Source: an uncultured Blautia sp. (lineage in GTDB: Bacteria > Bacillota > Clostridia > Lachnospirales > Lachnospiraceae). From it: a stretch of 64,000 nt of DNA. The DNA lies in assembly GCA_937900135.1 (NCBI GenBank), contig CALCDJ010000059.1, forward strand, positions 36,380-100,379, in the 5' to 3' direction. Position 1 is the first letter of the stretch; the number at the start of each line of letters is the position of its first letter. Positions 8,856 to 17,573 of this stretch are shown here, piece by piece. The translations under genes and the position numbers were made by a program. A model generated the notes under the pieces. That model was not told the origin of the DNA, ran no database searches, and saw only the letters and a list, made by a program, of their open reading frames with translations.

Positions 8856-9739
8856 TGGATGGGATTCTGGTGATTCACAAAGAGAAAGGGTTTACCTCTC
8901 ATGATGTGGTGGCGAAACTTCGAGGGATTCTTCACATGAAAAAAATCGGCCATACCGGTACGCTGGACCCAGATGCGGAAGGCGTACTTCCAGTGGCGCT
9001 GGGTAAGGGTACCCGGTTGGTGGAATTTCTTACAGAGAAGCAGAAGACTTACGAAGCGGTACTGCATCTGGGAATCGAAACCGATACCCAGGATATGTCA
9101 GGACGTATCTTAAAAGAAAAGGAGGTCTGCGTTTCTCCCCAGGAGGTCCTGGATGTTATGGAGAGTTTTCTGGGAGAACAGCAGCAGATCCCTCCCATGT
9201 ATTCGGCCTTGAAGGTCAATGGAAAGAAGCTGTATGAGCTGGCCAGAGAGGGCAAAGAGGTGGAAAGAAAGCCTCGTCCAGTTGTCTTTTACGAGATCAG
9301 ACTTCTGGAGATGGCCCTTCCGCTGGTACGTTTTTCCGTGACTTGCAGCAAGGGAACTTATATCCGAACGCTATGTCATGATATAGGACAAAAACTTGGC
9401 TGCGGCGGCTGCATGGAGAGCCTGATCCGAACAAAATCCGGCGCGTATACGCTGGAAGAGAGCCATTTTCTCAGCGAAGTGCAGGAGATGGCTTTGGAGG
9501 GACGGGCAGAAGAATTGGTGATCGGTATTGAGGAAATCCTGAGCGAATATCCGAGAGTGGTGTGTGAAGCGTCCGGAGACCGGCTTCTTCGAAATGGAAA
9601 TCCGGTTCCCATAAGCTGTGTCAAAGGAGACGCTGTCCAGGGACAGGTTCGCATTTACACAAGCGAAGGCATTTTTATGGCCTTATATCAGTGGGAAGAG
9701 CGAAGAAAAGCCTACCAGCCGGTTAAGATGTTTGTCTGA
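8852..9739 (+). CDS. truB: tRNA pseudouridine-55 synthase TruB
   Basis: Makes the universal pseudouridine 55 in the T loop of tRNAs. The 295-residue protein begins DGILVIHKEKGFTSHDVV and carries the TruB catalytic motif GHTGTLDPDAEGVLPVALGK with nucleophile Asp39; SKGTYIRTLCHDIG near 170 is the second family marker. The ATGATG start overlaps the nrnA stop; the second ATG two codons on is an equally possible start. A C-terminal PUA-like segment is present. Confidence 0.96.
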   Translation: MMDGILVIHKEKGFTSHDVVAKLRGILHMKKIGHTGTLDPDAEGVLPVALGKGTRLVEFLTEKQKTYEAVLHLGIETDTQDMSGRILKEKEVCVSPQEVLDVMESFLGEQQQIPPMYSALKVNGKKLYELAREGKEVERKPRPVVFYEIRLLEMALPLVRFSVTCSKGTYIRTLCHDIGQKLGCGGCMESLIRTKSGAYTLEESHFLSEVQEMALEGRAEELVIGIEEILSEYPRVVCEASGDRLLRNGNPVPISCVKGDAVQGQVRIYTSEGIFMALYQWEERRKAYQPVKMFV

Positions 9740-9771
9740 ATATACGGTGACAGACAGTACAGGAGTATGAA

Positions 9772-10665
9772 ATGGAATATGTAAGGATTCACGGAGAATT
9801 TCCAAGACTTGTAAATTGTGCGGTGACATTGGGAAAATTTGACGGCCTTCATCGGGGACATCGAAAGCTGGTGGAGAAGATCCTGGAGAAGAAGCAGGAA
9901 GGTGCGCAGGCAGTCCTCTTTGCTTTTGAAGCATCCAGTCAGATGATCCTTTCCAGGGAGGAACGGAAAAACGTTCTTGAAAAACTGGGGGTGGATGTGC
10001 TGCTGGAATGCCCTTTGGACGAAAAAATGCGTCATATGAAGGCGGAAGCTTTTGTACGGGAAATTCTTGTAGGAGATCTGCAGGTGTCCCATGTGGCTGT
10101 GGGAGAAGATTTCCGTTTTGGTTTTGAGCGGAAGGGCGACTCTGGGCTTCTGAAAGAAATGGGCAGGAAATACGGGTTTACGGTATCTGTTCTTTCTAAG
10201 GAAACAGACGGGCATCGGAAGATCAGCAGTACGTATATAAGAGAAGAATTGAAATATGGAAATATGGAAAAAGTTACAGAACTTTTGGGCATGGATTTTC
10301 TGGCAGCCGGAGAGGTGGAACATGGAAGAGGGATGGGACATAAGGTGTTGTTTCCCACTGCCAATATCCGTCCGGCGAAGGAAAAGCTGATGCCTCCCAA
10401 CGGGGTATATATAACTGTATCCAGATTCGGCGACCGATGGCTGCCTGGAATTACAAACGTAGGGTATAAGCCTACGGTGGGGGAGAAATTTCTTGGAGTG
10501 GAAACCTATCTGTTTGACTGCCAGGAAGATCTTTACGGACAGCCATGTACGGTGTATTTTAAAAAATTTCTCCGTCCGGAGCAAAAATTTGCTTCTTTCG
10601 AGGCACTGAAAGCTCGGATCAGTGCAGATGCAGAAATAGGAAAAAAATATTTTGAATGCAGATAG
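9772..10665 (+). CDS. ribF: Bifunctional riboflavin kinase / FAD synthetase
   Basis: Converts riboflavin to FMN and FMN to FAD. The N-terminal nucleotidyltransferase half shows TLGKFDGLHRGHRKLVEKI (residues 20-38) and KISSTYIREELKYG (150-163). The C-terminal flavokinase half starts near 180 with GRGMGHKVLFPTANI and PPNGVYIT. Length 297 is slightly under the usual 305-315. It ends the operon that began with rimP; I see no clear terminator in the 83 bases that follow. Confidence 0.95.
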   Translation: MEYVRIHGEFPRLVNCAVTLGKFDGLHRGHRKLVEKILEKKQEGAQAVLFAFEASSQMILSREERKNVLEKLGVDVLLECPLDEKMRHMKAEAFVREILVGDLQVSHVAVGEDFRFGFERKGDSGLLKEMGRKYGFTVSVLSKETDGHRKISSTYIREELKYGNMEKVTELLGMDFLAAGEVEHGRGMGHKVLFPTANIRPAKEKLMPPNGVYITVSRFGDRWLPGITNVGYKPTVGEKFLGVETYLFDCQEDLYGQPCTVYFKKFLRPEQKFASFEALKARISADAEIGKKYFECR

Positions 10666-10748
10666 GCTCTCGCATGTTACAGAGTGTGAAAGTACGTTTT
10701 GCAACATAAGACAATGCAGTGATGCAAAATACAAGGAGATAATTCATA

Positions 10749-12413
10749 ATGGCAGAGATTATTCTTGGTTTAATGGGAGGGTTGGGCCTCTTTCTGTTTG
10801 GTATGAAACAGATGAGCGACGGACTGGAAAAGGCAGCTGGCGCAAAAATGAGAAGTATTTTGGAGTTTTTCACGAAAACACCAATACGAGGCATTATTGT
10901 AGGAACCTTCTTTACTGCGGTGATTCAGTCTTCCAGTGCTTCTACCGTTATGGTAGTCAGCTTTGTAAATTCAGGACTGATGAACCTCTATCAAGCTGCT
11001 GGCGTGATCATGGGTGCAAATATTGGTACCACGGTTACTTCACAGTTGATTTCATTGAATCTTTCCGCATTGGCCCCGGCGATCGTTATGGGCGGTGTGG
11101 TAATGATGATGTTCTGTAAGAAAAAGAAAATTCAGCAGGTCGGAGAGGTCATGCTGGGATTTGGTATTTTGTTCATGGGTCTTACCACCATGTCCACATC
11201 CATGTCCGTGCTTCGTGAATCTCCGCAGGTTGTGGAGATCATGAGTTCTCTTACCAGCCATCTGCTGGCGATTTTAGTTGGTATTGCAGTGACTACGGTA
11301 CTGCAGAGTTCTTCTGCAACGGTAGGTATTGTACTTTTGCTGGCACAGCAGGAACTTTTGGATATCAGGATCTGTTTCTTTATCATCTTAGGATGTAACA
11401 TCGGTTCTTGTGTATCTGCGCTCTTGGCAGCATTAAACGGAAAGAGAGAGGCAAAGAGAGCTGCTCTGATCCATTTGTCTTTCAATATCATCGGTACCGC
11501 AATCATGTACGCGATTTTAAGTGTTGCTCTGGAACCGATCACCCACTTTATCCAGAATATTTCCCATATGGACCCGGGCCGTGAAGTGGCAAATGCCCAT
11601 ACTCTGATCAAAGTGGCTGAGGTTGTCATGCTGGCGCCGTTTATCAAACAGATCGTAAAACTGACCGGTTTCTTCGTAAAGAGCGAAGAAGGAGAGAAGA
11701 AGGCAGAGCTCAATCTTCAGTTTATTGGAGAACAGTCTGTATTTTCTCCAACCACAGCAGTGTTCGATGCAACAAAAGAAATGGAACGTATGGGACAGTT
11801 GGCGATCGGTAACCTGAAAACTGCCATGGATGCACTGCTTGATCTGGATGAAAAGAAGATCAGTCATGTTTATGAAGTGGAAAAGGAAATCGATTATCTG
11901 AATCATGCCATTACAGATTATCTGGTGAAGATCAATCAGACAACCCTGCCCACAGACGATGCCAAGAGCATTGGCGGATTGTTCCATGTGGTCAATGATA
12001 TCGAACGAATCGGAGATCATGCAGAAAACATTGCAGATGCTGCGGTCAGCCGTATGGATCATCAGATCGAATTCAGCCTCCAGGCGCGGAAAGAACTTTC
12101 AGAAATGTTGGATATGGTCATTCAGATCACCAAGTATTCTCTGGATATGTTCTCGAACAATAATCAGGAACATCTGCAGGAGATCCTGGATCTGGAGGAT
12201 CGTGTGGACGATGCAGAAAGAGATCTTCAGGAATCCCATGTACAGCGTCTGACACGGAATGAGTGTACGGCAAGTGCAGGTATGATGTTCTCTGATATCG
12301 TTTCCGGCCTGGAACGTGTGGCAGACCATGCCACAAACATTGCTTTTTCTCTTCAGGAAGAGGACCCGATCGAGCAGCAGAAGGAACAGAGAGCACAGGG
12401 AGCAGGACGCTGA
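10749..12413 (+). CDS. Na+/phosphate cotransporter family protein with C-terminal PhoU domain
   Basis: A 554-residue NptA-type inner membrane carrier for sodium-coupled phosphate uptake. The membrane part (about 1-310) has the inverted repeat of the family, each half with a QSSS motif: IQSSSASTVMVVSF near 56 and LQSSSATVGIVLLL near 182, followed by GANIGTTVTS and GCNIGSCVSA. The C-terminal 340-540 region is helical and PhoU-like (VVNDIERIGDHAENIAD, GLERVADHATNIA). It follows ribF by 83 bases with AAGGAGAT as ribosome site. No Pho box could be identified by eye. Confidence 0.9.
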   Translation: MAEIILGLMGGLGLFLFGMKQMSDGLEKAAGAKMRSILEFFTKTPIRGIIVGTFFTAVIQSSSASTVMVVSFVNSGLMNLYQAAGVIMGANIGTTVTSQLISLNLSALAPAIVMGGVVMMMFCKKKKIQQVGEVMLGFGILFMGLTTMSTSMSVLRESPQVVEIMSSLTSHLLAILVGIAVTTVLQSSSATVGIVLLLAQQELLDIRICFFIILGCNIGSCVSALLAALNGKREAKRAALIHLSFNIIGTAIMYAILSVALEPITHFIQNISHMDPGREVANAHTLIKVAEVVMLAPFIKQIVKLTGFFVKSEEGEKKAELNLQFIGEQSVFSPTTAVFDATKEMERMGQLAIGNLKTAMDALLDLDEKKISHVYEVEKEIDYLNHAITDYLVKINQTTLPTDDAKSIGGLFHVVNDIERIGDHAENIADAAVSRMDHQIEFSLQARKELSEMLDMVIQITKYSLDMFSNNNQEHLQEILDLEDRVDDAERDLQESHVQRLTRNECTASAGMMFSDIVSGLERVADHATNIAFSLQEEDPIEQQKEQRAQGAGR

Positions 12414-12476
12414 GAGGAAGAAAACAGCGGACAAAAGAACCCTCAAAAGAATAAAGGGAAAAGCTGAAAAAAACAG

Positions 12477-12505
12477 TTTACAGAACACCTGGTATGTGCT
12501 ATACT
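12477..12505 (+). promoter_or_regulatory. Promoter of rpsO
   Basis: TTTACA at 12477-12482, 17 bases, TATACT at 12500-12505 with extended TGC. The expected start near 12512 leaves a leader of about 87 nt before rpsO, room for the S15-binding structure that controls rpsO in other bacteria; I could not establish such a fold by eye. Confidence 0.8.
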
Positions 12506-12598
12506 ATCCAAGGTGAATTTAGCCCATATTCAGAAATAGGAGACTCCGACCGTTTCTTAATGTGAGGCGATTATAAAATGATAAGGAGGAAATCAAAG

Positions 12599-12865
12599 AT
12601 GATTTCAAAAGAAAAGAAAGCAGCGATCATGAAAGAATATGCAAGATGTGAGGGTGACACAGGTTCACCAGAAGTACAGATTGCCGTTCTTACTGCAAGA
12701 ATTCAGGAACTGACAGAGCACTTACAGTCTCATCATAAAGATCATCATTCCAGACGTGGTCTGCTGAAAATGGTTGGTCAGAGACGTGGACTTCTGGCTT
12801 ACCTGAAGAAAACAGACATTCAGAGATACCGTACACTGATTGAAAAATTAGGATTAAGAAAATAA
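12599..12865 (+). CDS. rpsO: 30S ribosomal protein S15
   Basis: 88-residue primary 16S rRNA-binding protein, full length. Family residues are clear: EYARCEGDTGSPEVQIAVLTARI, the HHSRRGLLKMVGQRRGLLAYL core and YRTLIEKLGLRK at the end. The ATG at 12599 follows AAGGAGG at 8-base spacing; an in-frame ATG at 12578 precedes that ribosome site and would add seven unusual residues. It has its own promoter and terminator and precedes pnp, the common rpsO-pnp order. Confidence 0.97.
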   Translation: MISKEKKAAIMKEYARCEGDTGSPEVQIAVLTARIQELTEHLQSHHKDHHSRRGLLKMVGQRRGLLAYLKKTDIQRYRTLIEKLGLRK

Positions 12866-12878
12866 TTAGTATGCGGAA

Positions 12879-12907
12879 GGGGCGGATTTCCATCCGCCCC
12901 TATTTTT
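12879..12907 (+). terminator. Intrinsic terminator of rpsO
   Basis: A 9-bp GC-rich stem (GGGGCGGAT at 12879-12887 with its complement at 12892-12900), a 4-base loop and TATTTTTA tail. Confidence 0.9.
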
Positions 12908-12985
12908 AGGCGTACAGAAAAATACAGAAGTAATTTTATGTTACAGACCGTTTGGGCGGAAGTGACTCCGAGACTACTGAAAAGC

Positions 12986-13017
12986 CTGCTTCAAAATACG
13001 TATGGAAGCAGTTTTTT
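12986..13017 (+). terminator. Terminator-like hairpin in the pnp leader
   Basis: CTGCTTC (12986-12992) pairs with GAAGCAG (13005-13011), followed directly by six T. It lies downstream of the rpsO terminator and 67 bases before pnp, so it may be an attenuator of pnp or a second-chance rpsO terminator. Autoregulation of pnp through a leader hairpin is known in E. coli by a different (RNase III) mechanism; its relevance here is inference. Confidence 0.6.
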
Positions 13018-13083
13018 CAGTTGTTTCGGACTTCTGTTCGTACGTTGAAATAACATCATTATAATTATTAAAGGAGAAAAGTT

Positions 13084-15177
13084 ATGTACAAAAGTTATTC
13101 CATGGAATTAGCCGGAAGAACCCTGACTGTAGATGTCGGCCGTGTGGCAAAGCAGGCAAACGGCGCAGCATTGATGCACTATGGCGATACCACTGTTCTG
13201 TCCACAGCGACAGCATCCAAGGAGCCGAGAGAAGGAATCGACTTCTTCCCGTTAAGTGTTGAATATGAAGAGAAAATGTACGCAGTGGGTAAGATTCCAG
13301 GCGGATTTAATAAAAGAGAAGGCAAGGCAAGTGAACATGCCATCCTGACTTCCCGTGTCATTGACCGTCCTATGCGTCCTCTGTTCCCGAAGGACTACAG
13401 AAATGACGTAACACTGGTCAACATGGTAATGTCCGTAGATCCAAGCTGCAATCCGGAGATTCCGGCTATGCTGGGTTCTGCCATTGCTACCTGTATTTCC
13501 GATATCCCGTTTGACGGTCCATGCGCGACCACACAGGTAGGTATGATCAACGGAGAGTTCATCATCAACCCGACTCTGGCACAGAAAGACGAATCCGACC
13601 TTCAGCTGACCGTGGCTTCCACAAGAGAAAAAGTAATCATGATCGAAGCCGGAGCAAAAGAAATTCCGGAAGACAAAATGATCGAAGCAATCTATAAAGC
13701 ACATGAAGTAAACCAGGAAATCATCAAATTCATCGATGAGATCGTGGCAGACTGCGGAAAAGAAAAACACACTTACGAATCCTGTGCAGTACCGGAAGAG
13801 TTATTTGAAGCCATCAAAGAAATCGTTCCTCCACAGGAAATGGAAGAGGCTGTATTCTCCGATGAAAAACAGGTGAGAGAAGAAAATATCCGCGTGGTAA
13901 CTGAGAAACTGAAAGAAGCATTCGCAGATAAAGAAGAATGGCTGGCTGTTCTTGGCGAGGCCGTATATCAGTACCAGAAAAAAACAGTTCGTAAAATGAT
14001 CTTAAAGGATCACAAACGTCCAGATGGCCGTGAGATCACACAGATCCGTCCGCTGGCAGCAGAAGTGGACATCATTCCGAGAGTACATGGTTCTGCGATG
14101 TTTACCCGTGGTCAGACACAGATCTGTACGGTAACCACTCTGGCGCCTCTGGCAGAAGCACAGAGACTGGACGGACTGGACGAGTTTGAAACTTCCAAGA
14201 GATATATGCACCATTATAATTTCCCGTCCTACTCTGTTGGAGAAACAAAACCATCCAGAGGACCGGGACGTCGTGAGATCGGTCATGGAGCGCTGGCAGA
14301 ACGTGCGCTTGTTCCAGTACTTCCTACAGAAGAGGAATTCCCATATGCAATCCGTACCGTATCTGAGACATTTGAATCCAATGGTTCCACTTCTCAGGCA
14401 AGTATCTGTGCATCCACCATGTCTCTGATGGCAGCAGGCGTACCGATCACAAAACCGGTTGCTGGTATTTCCTGTGGTCTGGTTACCGGAGAGACAGACG
14501 ACGATTACATCGTTCTGACAGATATCCAGGGTCTTGAGGACTTCTTTGGCGATATGGACTTCAAGGTAGCGGGAACACATGACGGTATCACTGCGATCCA
14601 GATGGATATTAAGATCCATGGATTGACCAGACCGATCGTAGAGGAAGCGATCAGAAGAACAAAAGAAGCAAGAGAATATATCCTTACAGAAGTTATGGAA
14701 AAATGTATTGATGCTCCTCGTGCAGCTGTTGGCGAATTTGCGCCGAAGATTATCCAGATCCAGATCGATCCTCAGAAGATCGGCGATGTGGTTGGACAGA
14801 GGGGAAAGACCATCAATACCATCATTGAGCGCACTGGCGTGAAGATCGACATCACTGACGAGGGCGCAGTATCTATCTGCGGCGTAGATCAAAAGAGCAT
14901 GGATGAAGCTGCCCGTATGGTAGAGATCATTGCCACAGATTTTGAAGCAGGCCAGATCTTCACTGGTAAGGTAGTCAGCATCAAAGAATTTGGCGCGTTT
15001 GTTGAGTTTGCTCCAGGAAAAGAAGGTATGGTACACATCTCCAAGATCTGCAAGGAACGGATCAACCGAGTAGAAGATGTGCTGACTCTGGGAGATAAAG
15101 TAAAAGTGATCTGCCTTGGAAAAGACAAAATGGGAAGAATCAGCTTCAGCATGAAGGATGTACCGGAAGAAGTATAA
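13084..15177 (+). CDS. pnp: Polyribonucleotide nucleotidyltransferase (PNPase)
   Basis: Phosphorolytic 3'-5' exoribonuclease of the RNA degradosome. The 697-residue protein has two RNase PH domains (about 10-140 and 315-540, with FETSKRYMHHYNFPSYSVGE and ASICASTMSLMAAGVP), a helical linker, a KH domain (about 555-615, VGQRGKTINTI) and an S1 domain (about 620-693, GKVVSIKEFGAFVEFAPGKEG). The ATG follows AAAGGAGAAAAG. It ends 6 bases before nrdG. Confidence 0.97.
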   Translation: MYKSYSMELAGRTLTVDVGRVAKQANGAALMHYGDTTVLSTATASKEPREGIDFFPLSVEYEEKMYAVGKIPGGFNKREGKASEHAILTSRVIDRPMRPLFPKDYRNDVTLVNMVMSVDPSCNPEIPAMLGSAIATCISDIPFDGPCATTQVGMINGEFIINPTLAQKDESDLQLTVASTREKVIMIEAGAKEIPEDKMIEAIYKAHEVNQEIIKFIDEIVADCGKEKHTYESCAVPEELFEAIKEIVPPQEMEEAVFSDEKQVREENIRVVTEKLKEAFADKEEWLAVLGEAVYQYQKKTVRKMILKDHKRPDGREITQIRPLAAEVDIIPRVHGSAMFTRGQTQICTVTTLAPLAEAQRLDGLDEFETSKRYMHHYNFPSYSVGETKPSRGPGRREIGHGALAERALVPVLPTEEEFPYAIRTVSETFESNGSTSQASICASTMSLMAAGVPITKPVAGISCGLVTGETDDDYIVLTDIQGLEDFFGDMDFKVAGTHDGITAIQMDIKIHGLTRPIVEEAIRRTKEAREYILTEVMEKCIDAPRAAVGEFAPKIIQIQIDPQKIGDVVGQRGKTINTIIERTGVKIDITDEGAVSICGVDQKSMDEAARMVEIIATDFEAGQIFTGKVVSIKEFGAFVEFAPGKEGMVHISKICKERINRVEDVLTLGDKVKVICLGKDKMGRISFSMKDVPEEV

Positions 15178-15183
15178 ACGATT

Positions 15184-15675
15184 ATGAGATATCACAATAT
15201 AACTAAGGATGACATGCTAAACGGGGATGGCCTTCGTGTAGTTTTGTGGACGGCAGGCTGTTCCCATGGCTGCAGGGAATGTCAGAATCCCATTACCTGG
15301 GACCCTAATGGCGGTCTTCCCTTTACCGATCAGGAAAAAGAGGAGATTTTTGCAGAGCTGGATAAATCCTATGTCAGCGGCATTACTTTCTCCGGGGGAG
15401 ATCCGCTGCATCCGTCCAATATAGACGGGGTAACGGCTCTGGCAAGAGAAATTCGGGAACGATATCCGGATAAGACGATCTGGCTTTATACAGGCGCACT
15501 TTGGGAGGAAATCGCAAAGGAAGAGATCGTTTCCTATCTGGATGTGTGTGTGGACGGAGAATTTCAGGTGGAAAAGAAAAACCTTCTTCTCCGCTGGAAG
15601 GGTTCCAGCAATCAGAGAGTGATCGATGTTCCGAAAACCCTGAAAGAAGGCAGCGTTGTTCTATACGAAGACTAG
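15184..15675 (+). CDS. nrdG: Anaerobic ribonucleoside-triphosphate reductase activating protein
   Basis: Radical-SAM activase that installs the glycyl radical on class III ribonucleotide reductase NrdD. The 163 residues show AGCSHGCRECQNP near 24-36, the CxxxCxxC cluster site, and SGGDPL near 78. The partner nrdD is not in this window. The gene sits between pnp and dut with 6- and 9-base gaps, so it probably shares transcripts with both; with dut it makes a small deoxynucleotide-metabolism pair. Confidence 0.92.
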   Translation: MRYHNITKDDMLNGDGLRVVLWTAGCSHGCRECQNPITWDPNGGLPFTDQEKEEIFAELDKSYVSGITFSGGDPLHPSNIDGVTALAREIRERYPDKTIWLYTGALWEEIAKEEIVSYLDVCVDGEFQVEKKNLLLRWKGSSNQRVIDVPKTLKEGSVVLYED

Positions 15676-15684
15676 GAGAAAAGA

Positions 15685-16197
15685 ATGAAACGAATCGGAA
15701 GATTTCATAAAGTCAGCGAGGAAAGATTTCAGGAGGATTGGAAGGATACCTTCCCGGGCGTATCCCAAGAGGAGATCCATGAGATTTATCATAAGATTTC
15801 TCTTCCAAGAAGAGCCACTGCCGGAAGTGCAGGATATGACTTTTTTGCGCCCACAGCCTTTACCATTCTGCCGGGAGAAACGGTGAAGATCCCAACGGGA
15901 ATCCGTGTGGAGATGGAGCCGGATTGGGTACTGAAATGCTATCCAAGAAGCGGACTTGGTTTTAAATACCGTCTGCAGCTGAACAATACGGTGGGGATCA
16001 TTGACAGCGATTATTTTTATTCTGACAATGAAGGACATATCTTTGCCAAGCTTACCAACGACACCAATGAGGAAAAAACCGTAGAACTGCCAGCGGGGAC
16101 TGGATTTATGCAGGGAATCTTTGTAGAATATGGAATTACGGTAGATGATGACGTGACAGATATCCGAAATGGCGGTTTGGGAAGCACCACAAAATAA
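15685..16197 (+). CDS. dut: Deoxyuridine 5'-triphosphate nucleotidohydrolase (dUTPase)
   Basis: Hydrolyses dUTP to dUMP and PPi, limiting uracil in DNA. All five trimeric dUTPase motifs can be read in the 170 residues: I AGSAGYDFFAP near 48, II PRSGLGF near 93, III NNTVGIIDSDYFYSDNEGHI near 105, IV AGTGFMQGIF, and V RNGGLGSTTK at the C-terminus (usual RGxGGFGST). An N-terminal stretch of about 40 residues precedes the core. A strong terminator follows immediately. Confidence 0.93.
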   Translation: MKRIGRFHKVSEERFQEDWKDTFPGVSQEEIHEIYHKISLPRRATAGSAGYDFFAPTAFTILPGETVKIPTGIRVEMEPDWVLKCYPRSGLGFKYRLQLNNTVGIIDSDYFYSDNEGHIFAKLTNDTNEEKTVELPAGTGFMQGIFVEYGITVDDDVTDIRNGGLGSTTK

Positions 16198-16202
16198 AAG
16201 AA

Positions 16203-16244
16203 ACAGGAGATTTGAGAAAATACTTGAATCTCCTGTATTTTTTT
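16203..16244 (+). terminator. Intrinsic terminator of dut
   Basis: ACAGGAGATT at 16203-16212 pairs with its perfect complement at 16227-16236; the tail is A followed by seven T. The 3' arm also contains the -35 of the next gene. Confidence 0.9.
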
Positions 16245-16252
16245 GATAAAAT
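16224..16252 (+). promoter_or_regulatory. Promoter of the enoyl reductase gene, embedded in the dut terminator
   Basis: TTGAAT at 16224-16229, 17-base spacer, TAAAAT at 16247-16252 with extended TGA. The -35 and spacer use the 3' arm and T-tract of the dut terminator. Confidence 0.72.
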
Positions 16253-16254
16253 AC

Positions 16255-16267
16255 TTTGAGAATCAAA
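16255..16267 (+). promoter_or_regulatory. FabT-like operator, TTTGA-GAA-TCAAA
   Basis: A 13-base inverted repeat (TTTGA, 3 bases, TCAAA) just after the -10 of the enoyl reductase promoter, covering the expected start site. It matches 11 of 13 positions of the streptococcal FabT (MarR-family fatty-acid repressor) site TTTGATTATCAAA as I recall it. Because the gene downstream is a fatty-acid/enoyl reductase, repression by a FabT-like regulator is a reasonable inference. Confidence 0.55.
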
Positions 16268-16316
16268 ATAATTGAAATGCAAAGAAGCAGGGAGAAAGAA
16301 AAGGGAGGAAATCCAA

Positions 16317-17504
16317 ATGATCATTCAGCCAAAAGTAAGAGAATATATTTGTACAACCGCGCATCCTCTTGGATGTGAAGAAAGTGTGCGCAGACAGATC
16401 GCGCATGCAGAGAAAAAAGGAAAAACAGAAGGGACAAAAAAGGCGCTTATCATCGGCTGTTCCACAGGATACGGTCTGGCAAGCCGGATCAGCGCCATGG
16501 TAAACTGTGGTGCGGATACCCTTGGGATCATGTTTGAACGCCCTGCATCCGGAAGAAGGACAGCTACACCGGGATGGTACAATACAGCAGCTTTTACAAA
16601 AATTGCAGAAGAAAGAGGCGTTTATGCAAAAACTTTAAATGGGGATGCCTTTTCCAGAGAAATGAAAGAAAAGACAGTGGAGACCATTCGTGAAGATCTG
16701 GGAAGTGTAGACCTGGTCATCTATAGTCTGGCGGCTCCAAGACGTACCGATGAGAATGGAGTCACCTGGTCTTCCTGCCTGAAAACCATTGGAAGCACCT
16801 TTACAGAGAAAAATCTGGATCTGCGTACCAATGAGATCAATCAAAAAACACTGGAACCGGCAACAGAAGAAGAGATCGAGGCTACTAGAAAGGTGATGGG
16901 AGGAGAGGACTGGGCAGAATGGATTCATGTGTTGAAATCTGCTGGAGTTCTTGCTGAACAGGCAGTGACAGTGGCATATTCCTATATCGGCCCGGAACTT
17001 ACGGCACCAATTTATTACAATGGCACCATCGGCTCTGCCAAAAAGCATCTGCATCAGACCGCAGAAGAACTAAATCGCAGATATCCCGAAGTGAAGGCAT
17101 ATATTTCTGTAAACAAAGGGCTGGTGACACAGGCAAGTTCTGCGATTCCAGTGGTTCCCCTTTATTTTACCATTTTATATCAGGTTATGAAAAAACAGGG
17201 CGTACATGAAGACTGTATTGGTCAGATGACCCGTCTGTTTACGGAGAAGCTCTATGGAAAGCAAGGCGTTGTTACAGACTCCAGGGGGCTGATTCGGATG
17301 GATGACTGGGAAATGCTGCCAGAAGTACAGGAGCAGGTTTTAAAAGCCTGGAAAAAGGTGACCACAGAGAACAAAGACCAGTATTGCGACATCGAGGGGT
17401 ACTGGGAAGATTTTTATCATATGTTTGGGTTCGGGTATGAAGAAATCGATTACGAAAAAGAGACAGAGGCAAATGTACAGATCCCAGGGATAGAAGAAGC
17501 ATAA
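16317..17504 (+). CDS. fabV: Enoyl-ACP / trans-2-enoyl-CoA reductase, FabV/Ter family
   Basis: NAD(P)H-dependent reduction of trans-2-enoyl thioesters, either in fatty-acid synthesis (FabV) or butyryl-CoA formation (Ter). The 395-residue length fits the family (about 395-400). Visible motifs are the nucleotide site GCSTGYGLASRI (GxxxGxG) near 48, RPASGRRTATPGWYN near 80, and the active-site YYNGTIGSAKK (Tyr-x8-Lys) near 235. The ATG at 16317 follows AAGGGAGGAAA; longer in-frame starts lack a ribosome site. The FabT-like operator upstream tilts the role to lipid synthesis, but Ter cannot be excluded. Confidence 0.9.
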   Translation: MIIQPKVREYICTTAHPLGCEESVRRQIAHAEKKGKTEGTKKALIIGCSTGYGLASRISAMVNCGADTLGIMFERPASGRRTATPGWYNTAAFTKIAEERGVYAKTLNGDAFSREMKEKTVETIREDLGSVDLVIYSLAAPRRTDENGVTWSSCLKTIGSTFTEKNLDLRTNEINQKTLEPATEEEIEATRKVMGGEDWAEWIHVLKSAGVLAEQAVTVAYSYIGPELTAPIYYNGTIGSAKKHLHQTAEELNRRYPEVKAYISVNKGLVTQASSAIPVVPLYFTILYQVMKKQGVHEDCIGQMTRLFTEKLYGKQGVVTDSRGLIRMDDWEMLPEVQEQVLKAWKKVTTENKDQYCDIEGYWEDFYHMFGFGYEEIDYEKETEANVQIPGIEEA

Positions 17505-17526
17505 CAAGTCAGAGAAAAAGAAACAA

Positions 17527-17560
17527 GGGGGGGGGGGCGAAATTCGCCCCCCCCCCTTTT
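17527..17560. terminator. G11/C10 homopolymer terminator between convergent genes
   Basis: Eleven G (17527-17537), a CGAAATTCG core, then ten C (17547-17556) and four T. The hairpin serves fabV on the plus strand and probably the DUF1292 gene on the minus strand. Long homopolymers are prone to replication slippage and to assembly error. Confidence 0.75.
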
Positions 17561-17573
17561 AGATGTTACAGAT

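Noticed and set aside
10690..10740. Promoter between ribF and the Na/Pi carrier
   Set aside because: TTGCAA at 10699-10704 has no acceptable -10 at 16-18 bases; the best candidate is 20 bases away.
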